Assembly: GCA_027563935.2 (NCBI GenBank)
Contig: JANVAS020000239.1
Span: 1 to 64,000 of the forward strand
DNA: 64,000 bases
DNA from: Costus lasius
Lineage: Eukaryota; Streptophyta; Magnoliopsida; Zingiberales; Costaceae
Reading direction: 5' to 3'
Shown: piece by piece, positions 1 through 9,521 of the stretch
Numbering within the stretch: position 1 is the stretch's first letter
Layout: the number at the start of each line of letters is the position of its first letter
Position numbers and translations under genes: made by a program
The notes under the pieces: generated by a model
Database searches by the model: none
What the model was told of the DNA's origin: nothing
The model's input: the letters and a program-made list of their open reading frames with translations, nothing else

Positions 1-326
1 GGGCTTTTATGTTCTTTCTCTTCGCCTCGAAGTAAGCTTTCCAAAAAGTCCTCACTTGCTAAATTTGGACTTATATCGGGCCCGAAATCAGCGAGAAACT
101 GAGTGGAGGTCGGGCTGTTCCGACAGCTTCACGGGTGAACCCCATGGGGTTCACCAGGTGGTGAAGTGCTCGGCACAGATATGTTGCGAAATAATCCACA
201 CGTGAACCTCATGGGGGTTCACCTACCAGTGAAATCCTTGGCATATTTCTGTGCAGGTATCTTCAAACAGGATCACGGGTGGGGTTCACTTGCCAGTGAA
301 GTGTGCGGCAGATTTCAGAAACCTTT
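1..326 (-). repeat. Part of 3' LTR of element H, distal piece left of the I insertion
   Basis: This 326-bp piece has no coding capacity. It carries three copies or half copies of a quasi-palindrome built on GTGAACCCCATGGGGTTCAC (134-155, 202-222, and a half site near 273-290), each followed by a GTGAA-containing tail. Two further copies lie at 30742-30763 and 30809-30830, on the other side of element I. The shared motif is the evidence that these flanks were once contiguous and belong to one LTR. Confidence 0.65.
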
Positions 327-1376
327 TGATGAATGATTAAAATCCTACCCCAAGAATCACCCTAGGTATGTAGCTCTAAAACACACGGTAAGTGCAAGAT
401 TGAAGGTGAGGGAAGGAAAACACCTTAGGGCCCCTTAAGGGAAGGGGTCGAACTCATCTTGAGTCTTCTAGACAGGAAACTTCGGTTGCGGGTTCTCACA
501 GGTTGGGAACGAAGATCTGATGTAGTTCAACTCCAGTCCAAATGCTAATGCATTGGAGACGTCAACACCGGCAATGGAATAGTATTCAATCACGGTAAGG
601 AACAGTAATTGTAGCTGGTGATTGTGGAAGGAGAATGATCGGCAGTGAAGTGTGGAAACGTTGGACAGATTGGTAACCGGAGGGGAGCAAGCTCGACCCA
701 CAGAGGAGCAAACTCAACTCTCACAAGCACAAACACAGATTTTCGATTCAAAGGTATTCAATTCATTGTGCAAAGTGAACAGCGCTAGCTTAAAACCCTC
801 CCTCCCACGTATCTTTTGAAACGACCCTTGGCATTCTTCATTTGTGGCAACTTCTCAGTTGGTTGTTCTGATAGGTTGCTATGGTCGGTTCTTATGCTGA
901 GTTGGAAGTGGATATCCTACGCAAGCTATCTTCAATCTATCATTGATGGCTGATTTGGTCTTGGATTGAATGCTGGACATGAACTCGAGATAACTTTGGG
1001 CTGGTGTGTTGAATTTGGTGCTTGAGCTGAGTCTGATCACGAGCCGATTTGTCTTTGACATTGGTACTTCAAATTGACTTTTCTCCATGAGCTGACTTGA
1101 GCTGAACTTTAATTATGCCAAGGTCCCTTCAGGATTGGGAGGTTAGGTGCAACATGTGTAATACAGGTGTGCATAAACCTAGGCTATGACAACCTATTAC
1201 AACCACTACAAAATAAAATAAAGTCTTTGAAATAAACCTAGGCTAGTCCTAACTACAACCAAATATCAAGTGTTGAAAATAGAAACAGAGTTTTGTTACA
1301 TATTTCAATGTATCAAAATAATAAACTTCTAATAAGTTCACAAAATATCAAGGTGTCATGCGTTCAACCCATGATA
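327..1376 (-). repeat. 3' LTR of element I
   Basis: The LTR is 1050 bp, begins TGATGAATGATT and ends CATGCGTTCA on the plus strand, giving TG...CA ends on both strands. It matches 3302-3828 plus 30153-30665 along its length with scattered substitutions. No coding region is seen; short open frames on either strand are chance. Confidence 0.85.
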
Positions 1377-1554
1377 TGTTGTATGGTTTAGGGTGTCTCA
1401 CTTGGGTTAGTCCAAACCTCTCGGCAGCTTGCTTAGAGATCACATTCAGGCTGCTTCCACTATCTACCACAATTTTGCAGACTTTGCCATTGCACTGGGT
1501 ATGGGTGTAAAATAGCCTAGTGCGTCTCCACTCTTCAGTGGGAACTTCCTTAAT
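1377..1554 (-). pseudogene. Truncated retropepsin (protease) fragment of element I
   Basis: Directly downstream of the gag stop, on the minus strand, the sequence can be read as a gypsy protease N-terminal half. It includes an active-site motif DSGSSLNVIS followed by a stretch ending HPKPYNISWV. The frame then enters the 3' LTR at 1376, so the second half of the protease and all of RT, RNase H and integrase are missing. The D-S-G-S-S form is usual for chromovirus-like gypsy proteases. I infer an internal deletion joining mid-protease to the LTR. The usual purine tract before a 3' LTR is absent here, which fits that reading. Confidence 0.75.
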
Positions 1555-2796
1555 TTAGTTACATCTTGCCACCATGGTAAATTGGGAAGGTTCCTCTTCA
1601 CTATTGTACTCGGGGTGATGTTCTACTTCATTTATGATAGAGATCTCGTTTTCTTCCTCGTCCACTACTTCTTCCATCAGTAATGTCTTCTTCGGATACT
1701 TCCTAGAGAGATGACCGGGTTGATAGCAATTATAGCAGGTCACTTTAGTGGTTTGGGTAGGCATTCTTATATCTCTCTTGCTATTCTCTATGGTTGGTAC
1801 TTTGGGTGAAATATTGGGGACTAGCGGCTTGTTGTTAGAGGTTATGGTGCTAGGCTTCGATGCAGCAAATTTATATTGTTGCTGCAAATCATATTCAATG
1901 TCCATCGCTAATTGATAAGCATCAGCTAGGGTCTCACACTTGTGGTGGATAAATGCTTTCTTGACATCACTCCTAAGCCCTCCTTTATACCGATTTAAAG
2001 ATAACCAGGGCTCCTCGTTCAAGTCACACCTAAGTAATAAGTCTTCAAATTTCCTATTATACTCAATGACTGAGTCATTACCTTGGATAAGTGTAGTGAG
2101 CTGGTCATACAATTTCTGCCTGTAATGTGGAGACACATATTTCTCTCTCAGTTTCCACTTCATTTCTTCCCAAGTGGTAATCTTGAGCTCTAGGCTGTTC
2201 CAGTACAACTGGGCTGATCCCCTTAATAGGAACTTAACACACTGGACCTTACCATGTTCAGGCACCCGACTCCATATGAAATAATTTTCTACCTGAGTTT
2301 GCCATTCTAGGAAAGTCTGGGTATCTAGGCTTCCCTCAAAGATGGGAGTGTTGAGCCTAAGGTTCTGATACATATCCTCCTCTTCTCGGTGCTGGTGGTA
2401 GGCTCTGGAGTGTGAGTCTCCTAAGGGATACCCATGAAAGGTATAAGGTTGATTTCTATGATGACCACCTCTACTCCCAGGATTATGTTCTGAGCCAGGT
2501 CTGGGGCTACCCCTGGGTTCATGGGGCTGCCGACTAGTACCCTCCCCCCACTGGTGGTTTGGAGGCCTCCCGAGGTTTAGTGGTTGGGTTTCAACTGGTT
2601 CATCTAAGTGCTGATCAGCTAGAGGACTATGTTGTGTGTTGGTGTCACTTTTAGGCTTCTCTAACTCTCCTACCCATTGTCTCAAGTCTCTCATGTTAGC
2701 CTGAAGCTCAGTGAACATACGGATGATAGCATCCATTTGAGTGGTATGACTCTCAAGCTCTTCAGGATTCTGGTTGCTCCTAGTGCGAACCACCAT
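1555..2796 (-). CDS. gag: Gag polyprotein of element I (Ty3/gypsy), open 413-aa frame
   Basis: This is the capsid precursor of a gypsy element, which would package element RNA in the cytoplasm. The N-terminus MVVRTRSNQNPEELE resembles chromovirus-type gag starts. Residues about 20-60 look helical, 70-120 are low-complexity and rich in His, Gly and Pro, and about 145-300 form the retrotransposon gag domain (IFEGSLDTQTFLEWQ onward, with W and L positions spaced as in the family). A zinc-knuckle remnant CYNCYQPGHLSRKY lies at residues 354-367. The last ligand of the CCHC knuckle is Tyr instead of Cys, so zinc binding is doubtful. The tail is acidic. It is the only long coding frame in the window without an internal stop. 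The frame ends just before the protease remnant. Whether it is expressed is unknown. Confidence 0.8.
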   Translation of the reverse strand: MVVRTRSNQNPEELESHTTQMDAIIRMFTELQANMRDLRQWVGELEKPKSDTNTQHSPLADQHLDEPVETQPLNLGRPPNHQWGEGTSRQPHEPRGSPRPGSEHNPGSRGGHHRNQPYTFHGYPLGDSHSRAYHQHREEEDMYQNLRLNTPIFEGSLDTQTFLEWQTQVENYFIWSRVPEHGKVQCVKFLLRGSAQLYWNSLELKITTWEEMKWKLREKYVSPHYRQKLYDQLTTLIQGNDSVIEYNRKFEDLLLRCDLNEEPWLSLNRYKGGLRSDVKKAFIHHKCETLADAYQLAMDIEYDLQQQYKFAASKPSTITSNNKPLVPNISPKVPTIENSKRDIRMPTQTTKVTCYNCYQPGHLSRKYPKKTLLMEEVVDEEENEISIINEVEHHPEYNSEEEPSQFTMVARCN

Positions 2797-3301
2797 GGTA
2801 TAGGTTGGTGAAGGCTAGCACAAATCACAGCGTAGAAAAAAGGAAACCAGGCAATGTAACAAGTAGTAAGGCAGATAAAAGTGACACAAGCAAGCAGGGT
2901 AAGTATACTGGTAAGTAACAGTAAATGGTTAACCCGGTAGACTGCAGTAATGATACTGAAATTCAGCTTTGCGCTGGGAATTCCAATACAGCAAGGTTTG
3001 TCTTAGGTTTGAAGTGTCCGGGGTGATAATCCACAATTTATAAGCCGATACAAATCCAGCAGTACGATACAACCCAGAAGTAGGAAATCAGGCGAAATAC
3101 GTAGCAGATGAAAATCCACGGCAACACTTCAGAAATCAAAACTCAATAGCAGACACAGCAATAGAAAACCGAAAGCAAACTCCAGAAGTGCAGCAAATTT
3201 CAGAAGGCTCGGAGATAGATCATAGCAACAAAAATTCTCTCATGCCTAAATCAGATTAAGAACAATGAACATAAAGCACCTAAGGGTTGCTCTGATACCA
3301 C
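2797..3301 (-). other. Leader and primer-binding site of element I
   Basis: This 505-bp untranslated leader lies between the 5' LTR and gag. At 3289-3300 the plus strand reads GCTCTGATACCA, which on the minus strand is TGGTATCAGAGC, complementary to the 3' end of initiator tRNA-Met. It sits one base inside the LTR edge at 3302. No open frame of note is seen in the rest. Confidence 0.85.
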
Positions 3302-3828
3302 TGATGAAGGATTAAAATCCTACCCCAAGAATCACCCTAGGTATGTAGCTCTAAAACACACGGTAAGTGCAGGATTGAAGGTGATGGAAGGAAAACACCT
3401 TAGGGCCCCTTAAGGGAAGGGGCCGAACTCCTCTTGAGTCTTACAGGCAGGAAACTTCGGTTGCGGGTTCTCACAGGTTGGGAACGAAGATCTGATGTAG
3501 TTCAACTCCAGTCCAAATGCTAATGCGTTAGAGACATCAACACCGGCAATGGAACAGTATTCGATCCCGGTATGGAACAGTAATCGTAGCTAGTGATTAT
3601 GGAAGGAGAATGATCGGCAGTGAAGTGTGGAAATGTTGGACGGATTGGTAACCGGAGGGGAGCAAGCTCGACCCACAGAGGAGCAAACTCAACTCTCACA
3701 AGCACAAAAACAGATTTCATATTCAAAGGTATTCAATTCATTGTGCAAAGTGAACAGCGCTAGCTGAAAACCCTCCCTCCCACGTATCTTTTGAAATGAC
3801 CCTTGGCATTCTTCATTTGTGGCAACTT
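3302..3828 (-). repeat. 5' LTR of element I, left part, interrupted by element A
   Basis: The stretch repeats 327-852 with scattered substitutions and stops abruptly at 3828. The repeat resumes at 30153 after the AACTT target duplication (3824-3828 and 30148-30152) that brackets element A. Confidence 0.9.
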
Positions 3829-5455
3829 TGTTGGGGTATGCCCTTAAGGCTAATGTTTGAGGCCTTGGGCTGTTATCAGTATCATGTATAAACTATGTAT
3901 ATGTTTATATAGGCAATTGTTGTTATTCAGATTGTTACATTATCTGCTGCTGTATGTATACTTCTGAATAATGTCTCATTGGTGTTTCAGCTTGGCTGAC
4001 ATGCAGTATTGTCCTTAGTCGAGATATCTTGGTGAACATGAGACAGCCTTGATATGATTGAGACTAATATGTGTTCTAATCTTATAGGATGCTTCGAGCA
4101 TGGAATAAGATTTAGACGCATAGGTGCATTGGATGTACTGGACTGACCCTACTTAGGATATTCAATTGTTTGTCACAATGTGAATAAATCCTTATAAGCA
4201 AGCAAGTGGTATACTCCCTCTGACTTGAGATCACTTGTGTTTCTAATGATGATTGGCATTGTTTTGAGGTAGTTCAATATCATTTGAAAGATAATGGTTA
4301 AGGATTATCTTGGATGGTGGGCATGACTCACGTTAGGACACTGGTGATAGATATAGGATTGCCTCTCCTAGTTGGAGTGTGATGTTCTAAAGGGCCCCCT
4401 AGATGAGATGGTTGAGAAAGTGTATGGCCATACCCAGATGACTATGTTCATCTGATCTAACCATTCTCATCATGTTGGAATTACAGGCTTGACAGGCTTG
4501 TCCAATAAGAACGTCCAGTGGCAAAGGGAACATGTATGCCGAGTGAATTGGATTCACACTTGTGCTATGGTTTGGGTGTAGTCTTGGAAGACTCTTTCCT
4601 TCATATCGGGAGACAGTGATGTGTTGCTAGATACCCCTCTCTGATCGTGATAACGTAAGTTATCGTTACCGACATTGAAGGAAACCCTTAGGGTCGCACA
4701 ATTTGATGATATGGCTTACTTGTGTCAGATCGTGTGGACTGAATTGTTCTGGTTCAGTTTAAAGGAATTTAAACTATGATTGGAAGTGAGATCTGGTCTG
4801 ATCATGTTTGATTGATTAGGGCTTGAGATCGGTAAGCTTCGATCGAGAGAATTGATGCTTGATCATAGAGATCAAGAGGGTCGAGAGATGTGTGGTTAGA
4901 TCTTGAACCATTTGGTTTAAAGAGATCAAGACCATGGTGGGTTCGATTTGGTCTTTGAACCAAATAGAATTGAACCGGTTCACTTGGTGAACGCATGGTT
5001 CAATTTGAGAGAGGAGTTATCGATGGCTTCAAGTGGAGTTAAACATGGGGTTATGGACTTACTATTTTTGGAAGCCGTTTTCTTTTAGAAAACGCCCCCA
5101 CGTTCAAACTCCTATCTCTCTCTCACCCCCTCTCCTCTCGTGTGGATGATCTTCACGACAAGAGGAAGTTCGGCCAGAAAAAGGGAGAAACACATCTCCT
5201 CATACACGATCTAGGACTCCTTGGATCTTTGCTAGCACAAGGAATACAAGGAAGAAGTCATCATCTTCTTGTGTATGATTTCCTTTGGAGAAGAGCCGCT
5301 CGCCCTTTCTTCTTCCAAGTCGCCACTCGATCAATGGCAATGGTAACGCATTTTTATGGTTGCTCATATTATCTTGCCTCTCGATCCTATCAAACCTAGT
5401 TTTTCGCCTATGCAAGATCTCCTAGATGCGCATGTGAACTAGGGTTTGACCTTCA
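3829..5455 (+). repeat. 5' LTR of copia element A
   Basis: It is 1627 bp with TG...CA ends. A possible TATA-like stretch (TTTATATAGG) lies near 3905; no transcription start can be fixed from sequence. The family LTRs share the motif ATATGGCTTACTT and a GC-rich run near GGGCCCC. No real gene is present; short frames shared with other LTR copies reflect LTR homology only. Confidence 0.92.
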
Positions 5456-6388
5456 ATTGGTATCAGAGCTAGGGTTTTTGGCTTGATATATATGATCGTC
5501 ATCTTGTTGTGATCCATGTTTGTTTTATGCGTTGGATAGATCTTCATGATGTCATGCGAAAATACATGCTATATGTTAGATGTAAGCTTGCGCATGTAAT
5601 GTTTGTTTGCGCTCTTCATGATAGTTTTCAACCAAAATATTATCATGCGCGCCCCCTCATTTAGATCTATCTAAGCGCCTGCTTTAAACTCTTAGACGGG
5701 TTAACAGGGTTGAAGTCGTTAGTCAAGTCTGGACCCAACAGCCTAATCAGACCATCTAACAGCCTAGATGGGTCGACCAGATAGCACCTGTGCCAAGCAT
5801 AACTGGTGGCTATAGGTCGACTGCAGAAGGGCATGTAGCGATGTCTGATTGAGGCGCCTAGTGAACGATCATGATTTAGGCCCGGGGTCACACCCGCTTG
5901 CCAGAAATCATGTGGGACGTTCAGCCCTTAAGGCATGCATAGTTGACCATCAGGTCGACGCAAGTCAGTTATGACTGGGTGCATGCAAGGGCAGTGGGTC
6001 TGACTTGGTCTGATGAGTGGATGCCTGTTAATGGACCGTTGTAAGGTAGTAGGGCACATAAGGAAATAAAATTGATGCCATGGGTATTTCAAAAATTTTA
6101 TTTTCTGTTTGGATCACATGTATGCATGTTTGACATGTTCATTGGGTGTTTATTTAATCTTATGTGGGCTGCCCTTATTTTTTGGTGTGCTGTGCTGGGG
6201 CCTGTGTGCCTGGAATTAATTTATAAATTTTACTGTGATCTGCGAATCACACTTTAATTTATGAAAATGTATATTTGACCTGCGAGTCAAACCATGTCTA
6301 GATAGATTAAAATGTAATTTGATCAGACATGAGCACATGAGCACACATGGCAGAGGCGCTTGCAGTCAGTGGCTTCACCAGGTGGAGG

Positions 6389-6407
6389 TCTAGAGTTCGA
6401 CTCTAGA
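6389..6407 (+). other. T-arm-like stem-loop in the leader of A
   Basis: The stem TCTAGA pairs with TCTAGA around the 7-base loop GTTCGAC, resembling a tRNA T-arm and the pol III B box. Upstream GCAGTCAGTGGC (near 6363) could be a poor A box. Copies in B (22582-22598), D (48340-48356) and E (58111-58130, minus) keep the loop, with one base changed in E, while the stem changes in a paired fashion. It may be a relic of a tRNA-derived sequence or a structured RNA signal. Confidence 0.6.
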
Positions 6408-7112
6408 ACAGGCGCATACTGCCTGCAGGGCGCTTTGGCCCGAGCTGGGCCAGATGAAATGTAAAAGACCCATAAAGAGCTCACGTGAAGACTTTTGTAA
6501 AACTAGGGTTTTACTTAGGCTTTTATGGGCATTTACCACATAAGATAATTGTGCTTTCTACTTATTATTTTAAGTAATATTAGCACATGAATGTTTATAT
6601 TCTTCTGCTATCACTATAGAATTTGCATGATAGTAAGAAGATAAAAGGACCGTTAAAATCCAACGACCATATCAAGCTTGATTGCCTTCTGACGCGAAAC
6701 CTCACTGTTCTGACTATCGTTGGGGCCGTGTTGTACCCACTCAGTGGGCACACCCAGCTATCTTTAGACGGTGTGCGATTACATCTACATGCTACAGAGA
6801 AGGGATTTATCTCTTCTCGTTGCTCAGCATAGCATGTGATGGTCCAGGGAGTAGGTCAGGTCAGCTTGACCATATAGGCTACATATTGAGCATATGATAG
6901 CTGTATGGAGGCAGCCATCTAAGGAATCAGAGACTGTGTTGTACCAACTCAGTTGGCACGGTCTTCTGGATTGCCTAGATGAAGGGGAATCGCACGGGTT
7001 GGCGATTGGCATGGATAGCCTACCAGTGACTAGTGCTTGAACTCTCTGTGCATCTTATCTCCCCTGAGCGGGACGCAGAGATCAAGTATGAAATCTGGAT
7101 CCCATCTCACTA

Positions 7113-7129
7113 AAAGAGTTTCACTCTTT
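7113..7129 (+). other. Conserved AAAGAGT/ACTCTTT hairpin in the leader of A
   Basis: A perfect 7-bp stem with a 3-base loop (TTC). The stem is unchanged in B (23324-23340, loop GTT), D (49069-49085, loop TTC) and E (57389-57407, minus, loop TCT), while the loop varies. The role is unknown. Confidence 0.6.
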
Positions 7130-7264
7130 CGGGCTGTTTTATTGGATTTTTCAGTCAGACAAAATAGTGAGAAAAGAATCACTCTTAAGTCCTGGAATGA
7201 TTCTAACATGGATACTGACCTTGTTGTTCTTGCCATGTTGTAGATTCCTGCAGCAACGAACACC

Positions 7265-9219
7265 ACAGGGTTCAATTTGTGATCCATATTGGAAAAGGAG
7301 AAGTTTGCTGGGCCAAACTTCTCAGACTGGTACAGACAGCTTAAGATTGTGCTTAAAGCTGAGAGGAAGCTGTATGTCCTTGAGTCGACAATACCAGCTC
7401 AACCCGCTGCGAACGCCGCAAGGGCGGTTCGGGATGCTTATGAGAAGCACGTCAGTGATAGTACTGATGTCGCTTGCCTTATGCTTGTGTCAATGACGCC
7501 CGAGCTACAGCGTCAGCATGAGGATTTGTCTGCTATTGATATTATAGCAAATCTCAAGATGCTGTATGCTGCACAGGCAAGGACTGAACGCTATAACTTG
7601 ACAAAACTTTTCTTTCATAGCAAACTGACTGAAGGGAGTCCAGTGGGAGCTCACGTACTCAAGATGATTGGGTACAAGGAGGCTCTAGAGAAACTGGGAC
7701 ATACCATCAATTCAGAACTTGTTGTTGACATTATCTTGCAGTCTCTCCCGGCTTCTTTCGATTCGTTCATTATTAATTTTAATATGAACAAAATCGACTG
7801 TACTCCGGCAGAGTTACTGAACATGCTCTGCACCACAGAGCAGACTCTTGAGAAGGGAAAACCTTCATCCTCTGTCTTGATGGTTCCTTCATGGAACAAG
7901 AGGAAGGGGAAGAAGGGCAAAACCCCTATCAAGAGCTACAACAAGGCTTTGAAACAAAAGTTGAAGCGGTCAAAGGACAACAGATGCTTCCATTGTGGCC
8001 AGCTGGGTCACTGGAAGAAGGACTGTAAAGCGCTCCAAGGAGAGAAGAAGGGAAGCAAGCCTTTCACTTCTGGCTCAGGTATTTACGTGACTGAAGTCAT
8101 GGTAGCTTCTTCGATTTCATGGCTGTTGGACACTGCATGTGGAGTTCACATTTGTTCAAATGTGCATGAACTCAAGAGAAGAAGACAGGTGGGACAGCAT
8201 GAGGTGGACCTACGAGTTGGAAACGGGGCACGGGTTGCTGCTGTTGCTGTAGGCGAATATAACATCTCTTTACCATCTGGTTTTGTATTAGAACTTGACA
8301 ATTGTTATTTCGTACCAAGCATAACTAAGAATATTATCTCTATTCCTGCTCTTGTCAGGAAAGGTTTTTCTTTTGAATGCAAAACTTCACAGTGTTGTAT
8401 TTCATATGATAATATTGTTTATGCAACTGGGTCGATTAACAATGGGTTATACATGTTGGACATGGAATGTTCTGTACAACAAATTGATAACAAGAAAGCC
8501 AAGTATGCTGATGACAGCACCTTGTTATGGCATAGTCGTTTAGGCCATATTAACAAGAAGCGCATTAAGCGGTTGCATGATCATGGACTGCTGGGATCAT
8601 TCTCCTATGAGGAGCTTGATACATGCAAAGCTTGTTTAATGGGTAAAATGACGAAGACTCCTTTTACTAATAAAGGTAAAAGGGATTCAGGTTTACTTGA
8701 CCTTATTCACAGTGATGTGTGTGGGCCGTTTAGTAAACATGCCAGAGGTGGCTATTTATACTTCATTACTTTTACTGATGATTTCAGTAGGTATGGTTAT
8801 GTCTATCTAATGAGACATAAGAGTGAATCTTTTGACAAGTTCAAAGAATTCAAAAATGAAGTACAAAATCAGTTAGGCCGAAATATCAAGGCACTTCGTT
8901 CAGATCGAGGTGGCGAATACTTGAGTCATGAGTTTACTGACTATCTGAAGGAGTGTGGGATCATCTCACAGCTCACTCCGCCAGGAACACCGCAATGGAA
9001 TGGTGTGTCCGAGAGGAGAAATAGAACCTTATTGGATATGGTTCGTTCTATGATGAGTCAGGCTACTCTACCTTACTCCTTTTGGGGATTTGCACTCGAA
9101 ACAGCTGTAAAGGTGCTAAACCGAGTGCCATCCAAGGCCGTTTCAAAGACACCATATGAGTTATGGTATGGGAAACAGCCGAGCTTGACATTTATCAAAA
9201 TCTGGGGTTGCGAGGCTTA
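7265..9219 (+). pseudogene. gag-pol: Gag-protease-integrase part of copia A polyprotein, split by element C
   Basis: This is the N-terminal part of a copia polyprotein. From the base after an in-frame TGA (7280-7282, CGA in element D) the frame stays open to the C insertion. Counting from 7289, gag spans residues about 1-230 and the zinc knuckle CFHCGQLGHWKKDC 233-246. The protease active site at about 281 reads DTACG, where D-T/S-G is usual. Integrase has an HHCC zinc-binding region (from about 412: WHSRLGH ... CKAC) and the catalytic triad in HSDVCG, SDRGGEY and GVSERRN. There is no clear ATG at the 5' end; element E has ATG at the matching place. The frame continues at 17460 after C is removed. 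Confidence 0.88.
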
Positions 9220-9394
9220 TGTAATACCCCGAGTTTAGTCCCATATTGGAAGTGGGAGAAGAGATTATATGGTATATAAGGCTTAGTGGGCTTGCTATTG
9301 TTAACTTGGGCTTAAGCATTTTAATAGATTGAGCCACGTTGCAAATCGGCTCACCAAGTTAATAAATAGTTTGCTTACTAAGCGGGTCGTAACA
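9220..9394 (+). repeat. TRIM LTR at the left end of element C
   Basis: The LTR is 175 bp with TG...CA ends and a TATA-like stretch GGTATATAAGG near 9272. It equals the reverse complement of 17280-17454 by eye, and 151 bp of it recur inverted at 16951-17101. It is directly followed by the gypsy primer site, not by the TRIM interior. Confidence 0.9.
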
Positions 9395-9521
9395 GAATGG
9401 TATCAGAGGAGTTGGCTAGCTAAAACTTAGTTCGGGGGGAAAACATGTTTGTGTATTGCTAGACACCTGATAGGTTTATGTTTGTTTTCCTGACTATGGT
9501 ATGTGTGTGTAGGAATTTAAG
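9395..9521 (+). other. Gypsy leader and primer-binding site of element C
   Basis: GAATGGTATCAGAGG at 9395-9409 follows the TRIM LTR; the core TGGTATCAGAG matches initiator tRNA-Met. The same GAATGGTATCAG follows the gypsy LTR at 16939-16950, which marks it as gypsy sequence. A short AAAACTTAGT (9423-9432) is shared with the TRIM interior. Confidence 0.8.

Larger units (their letters stand above)
5456..7264 (+). other. Long leader of copia A with primer site and conserved hairpins
   Basis: The primer site TGGTATCAGAGC is at 5458-5469, three bases from the LTR. About 1.8 kb then precedes gag, long for a copia element. The leader aligns with those of B, D and E. Conserved items are a T-arm-like stem-loop (6389-6407), a closing pair CCAACG (6660-6665) with CGTTGG (6718-6723), twin hairpins at 6736-6748 and 6944-6956, and a hairpin at 7113-7129. 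Just before gag is a pyrimidine-rich stretch ending GTTGTAG (near 7244) that resembles a 3' splice site. There is no convincing open frame in the leader. Confidence 0.8.

Noticed and set aside
6349..6416. A genuine tRNA gene in the copia leader
   Set aside because: Only the T-arm is convincing; acceptor, D-arm and anticodon arm do not fold in a standard way.
6690..6705. CTGACGCGAAAC in the copia leader, resembling a hammerhead ribozyme core
   Set aside because: The CUGANGA box is incomplete, stem II is missing, and no stems I and III flank it properly. D has CTGATGCGAAAC, which still lacks stem II.
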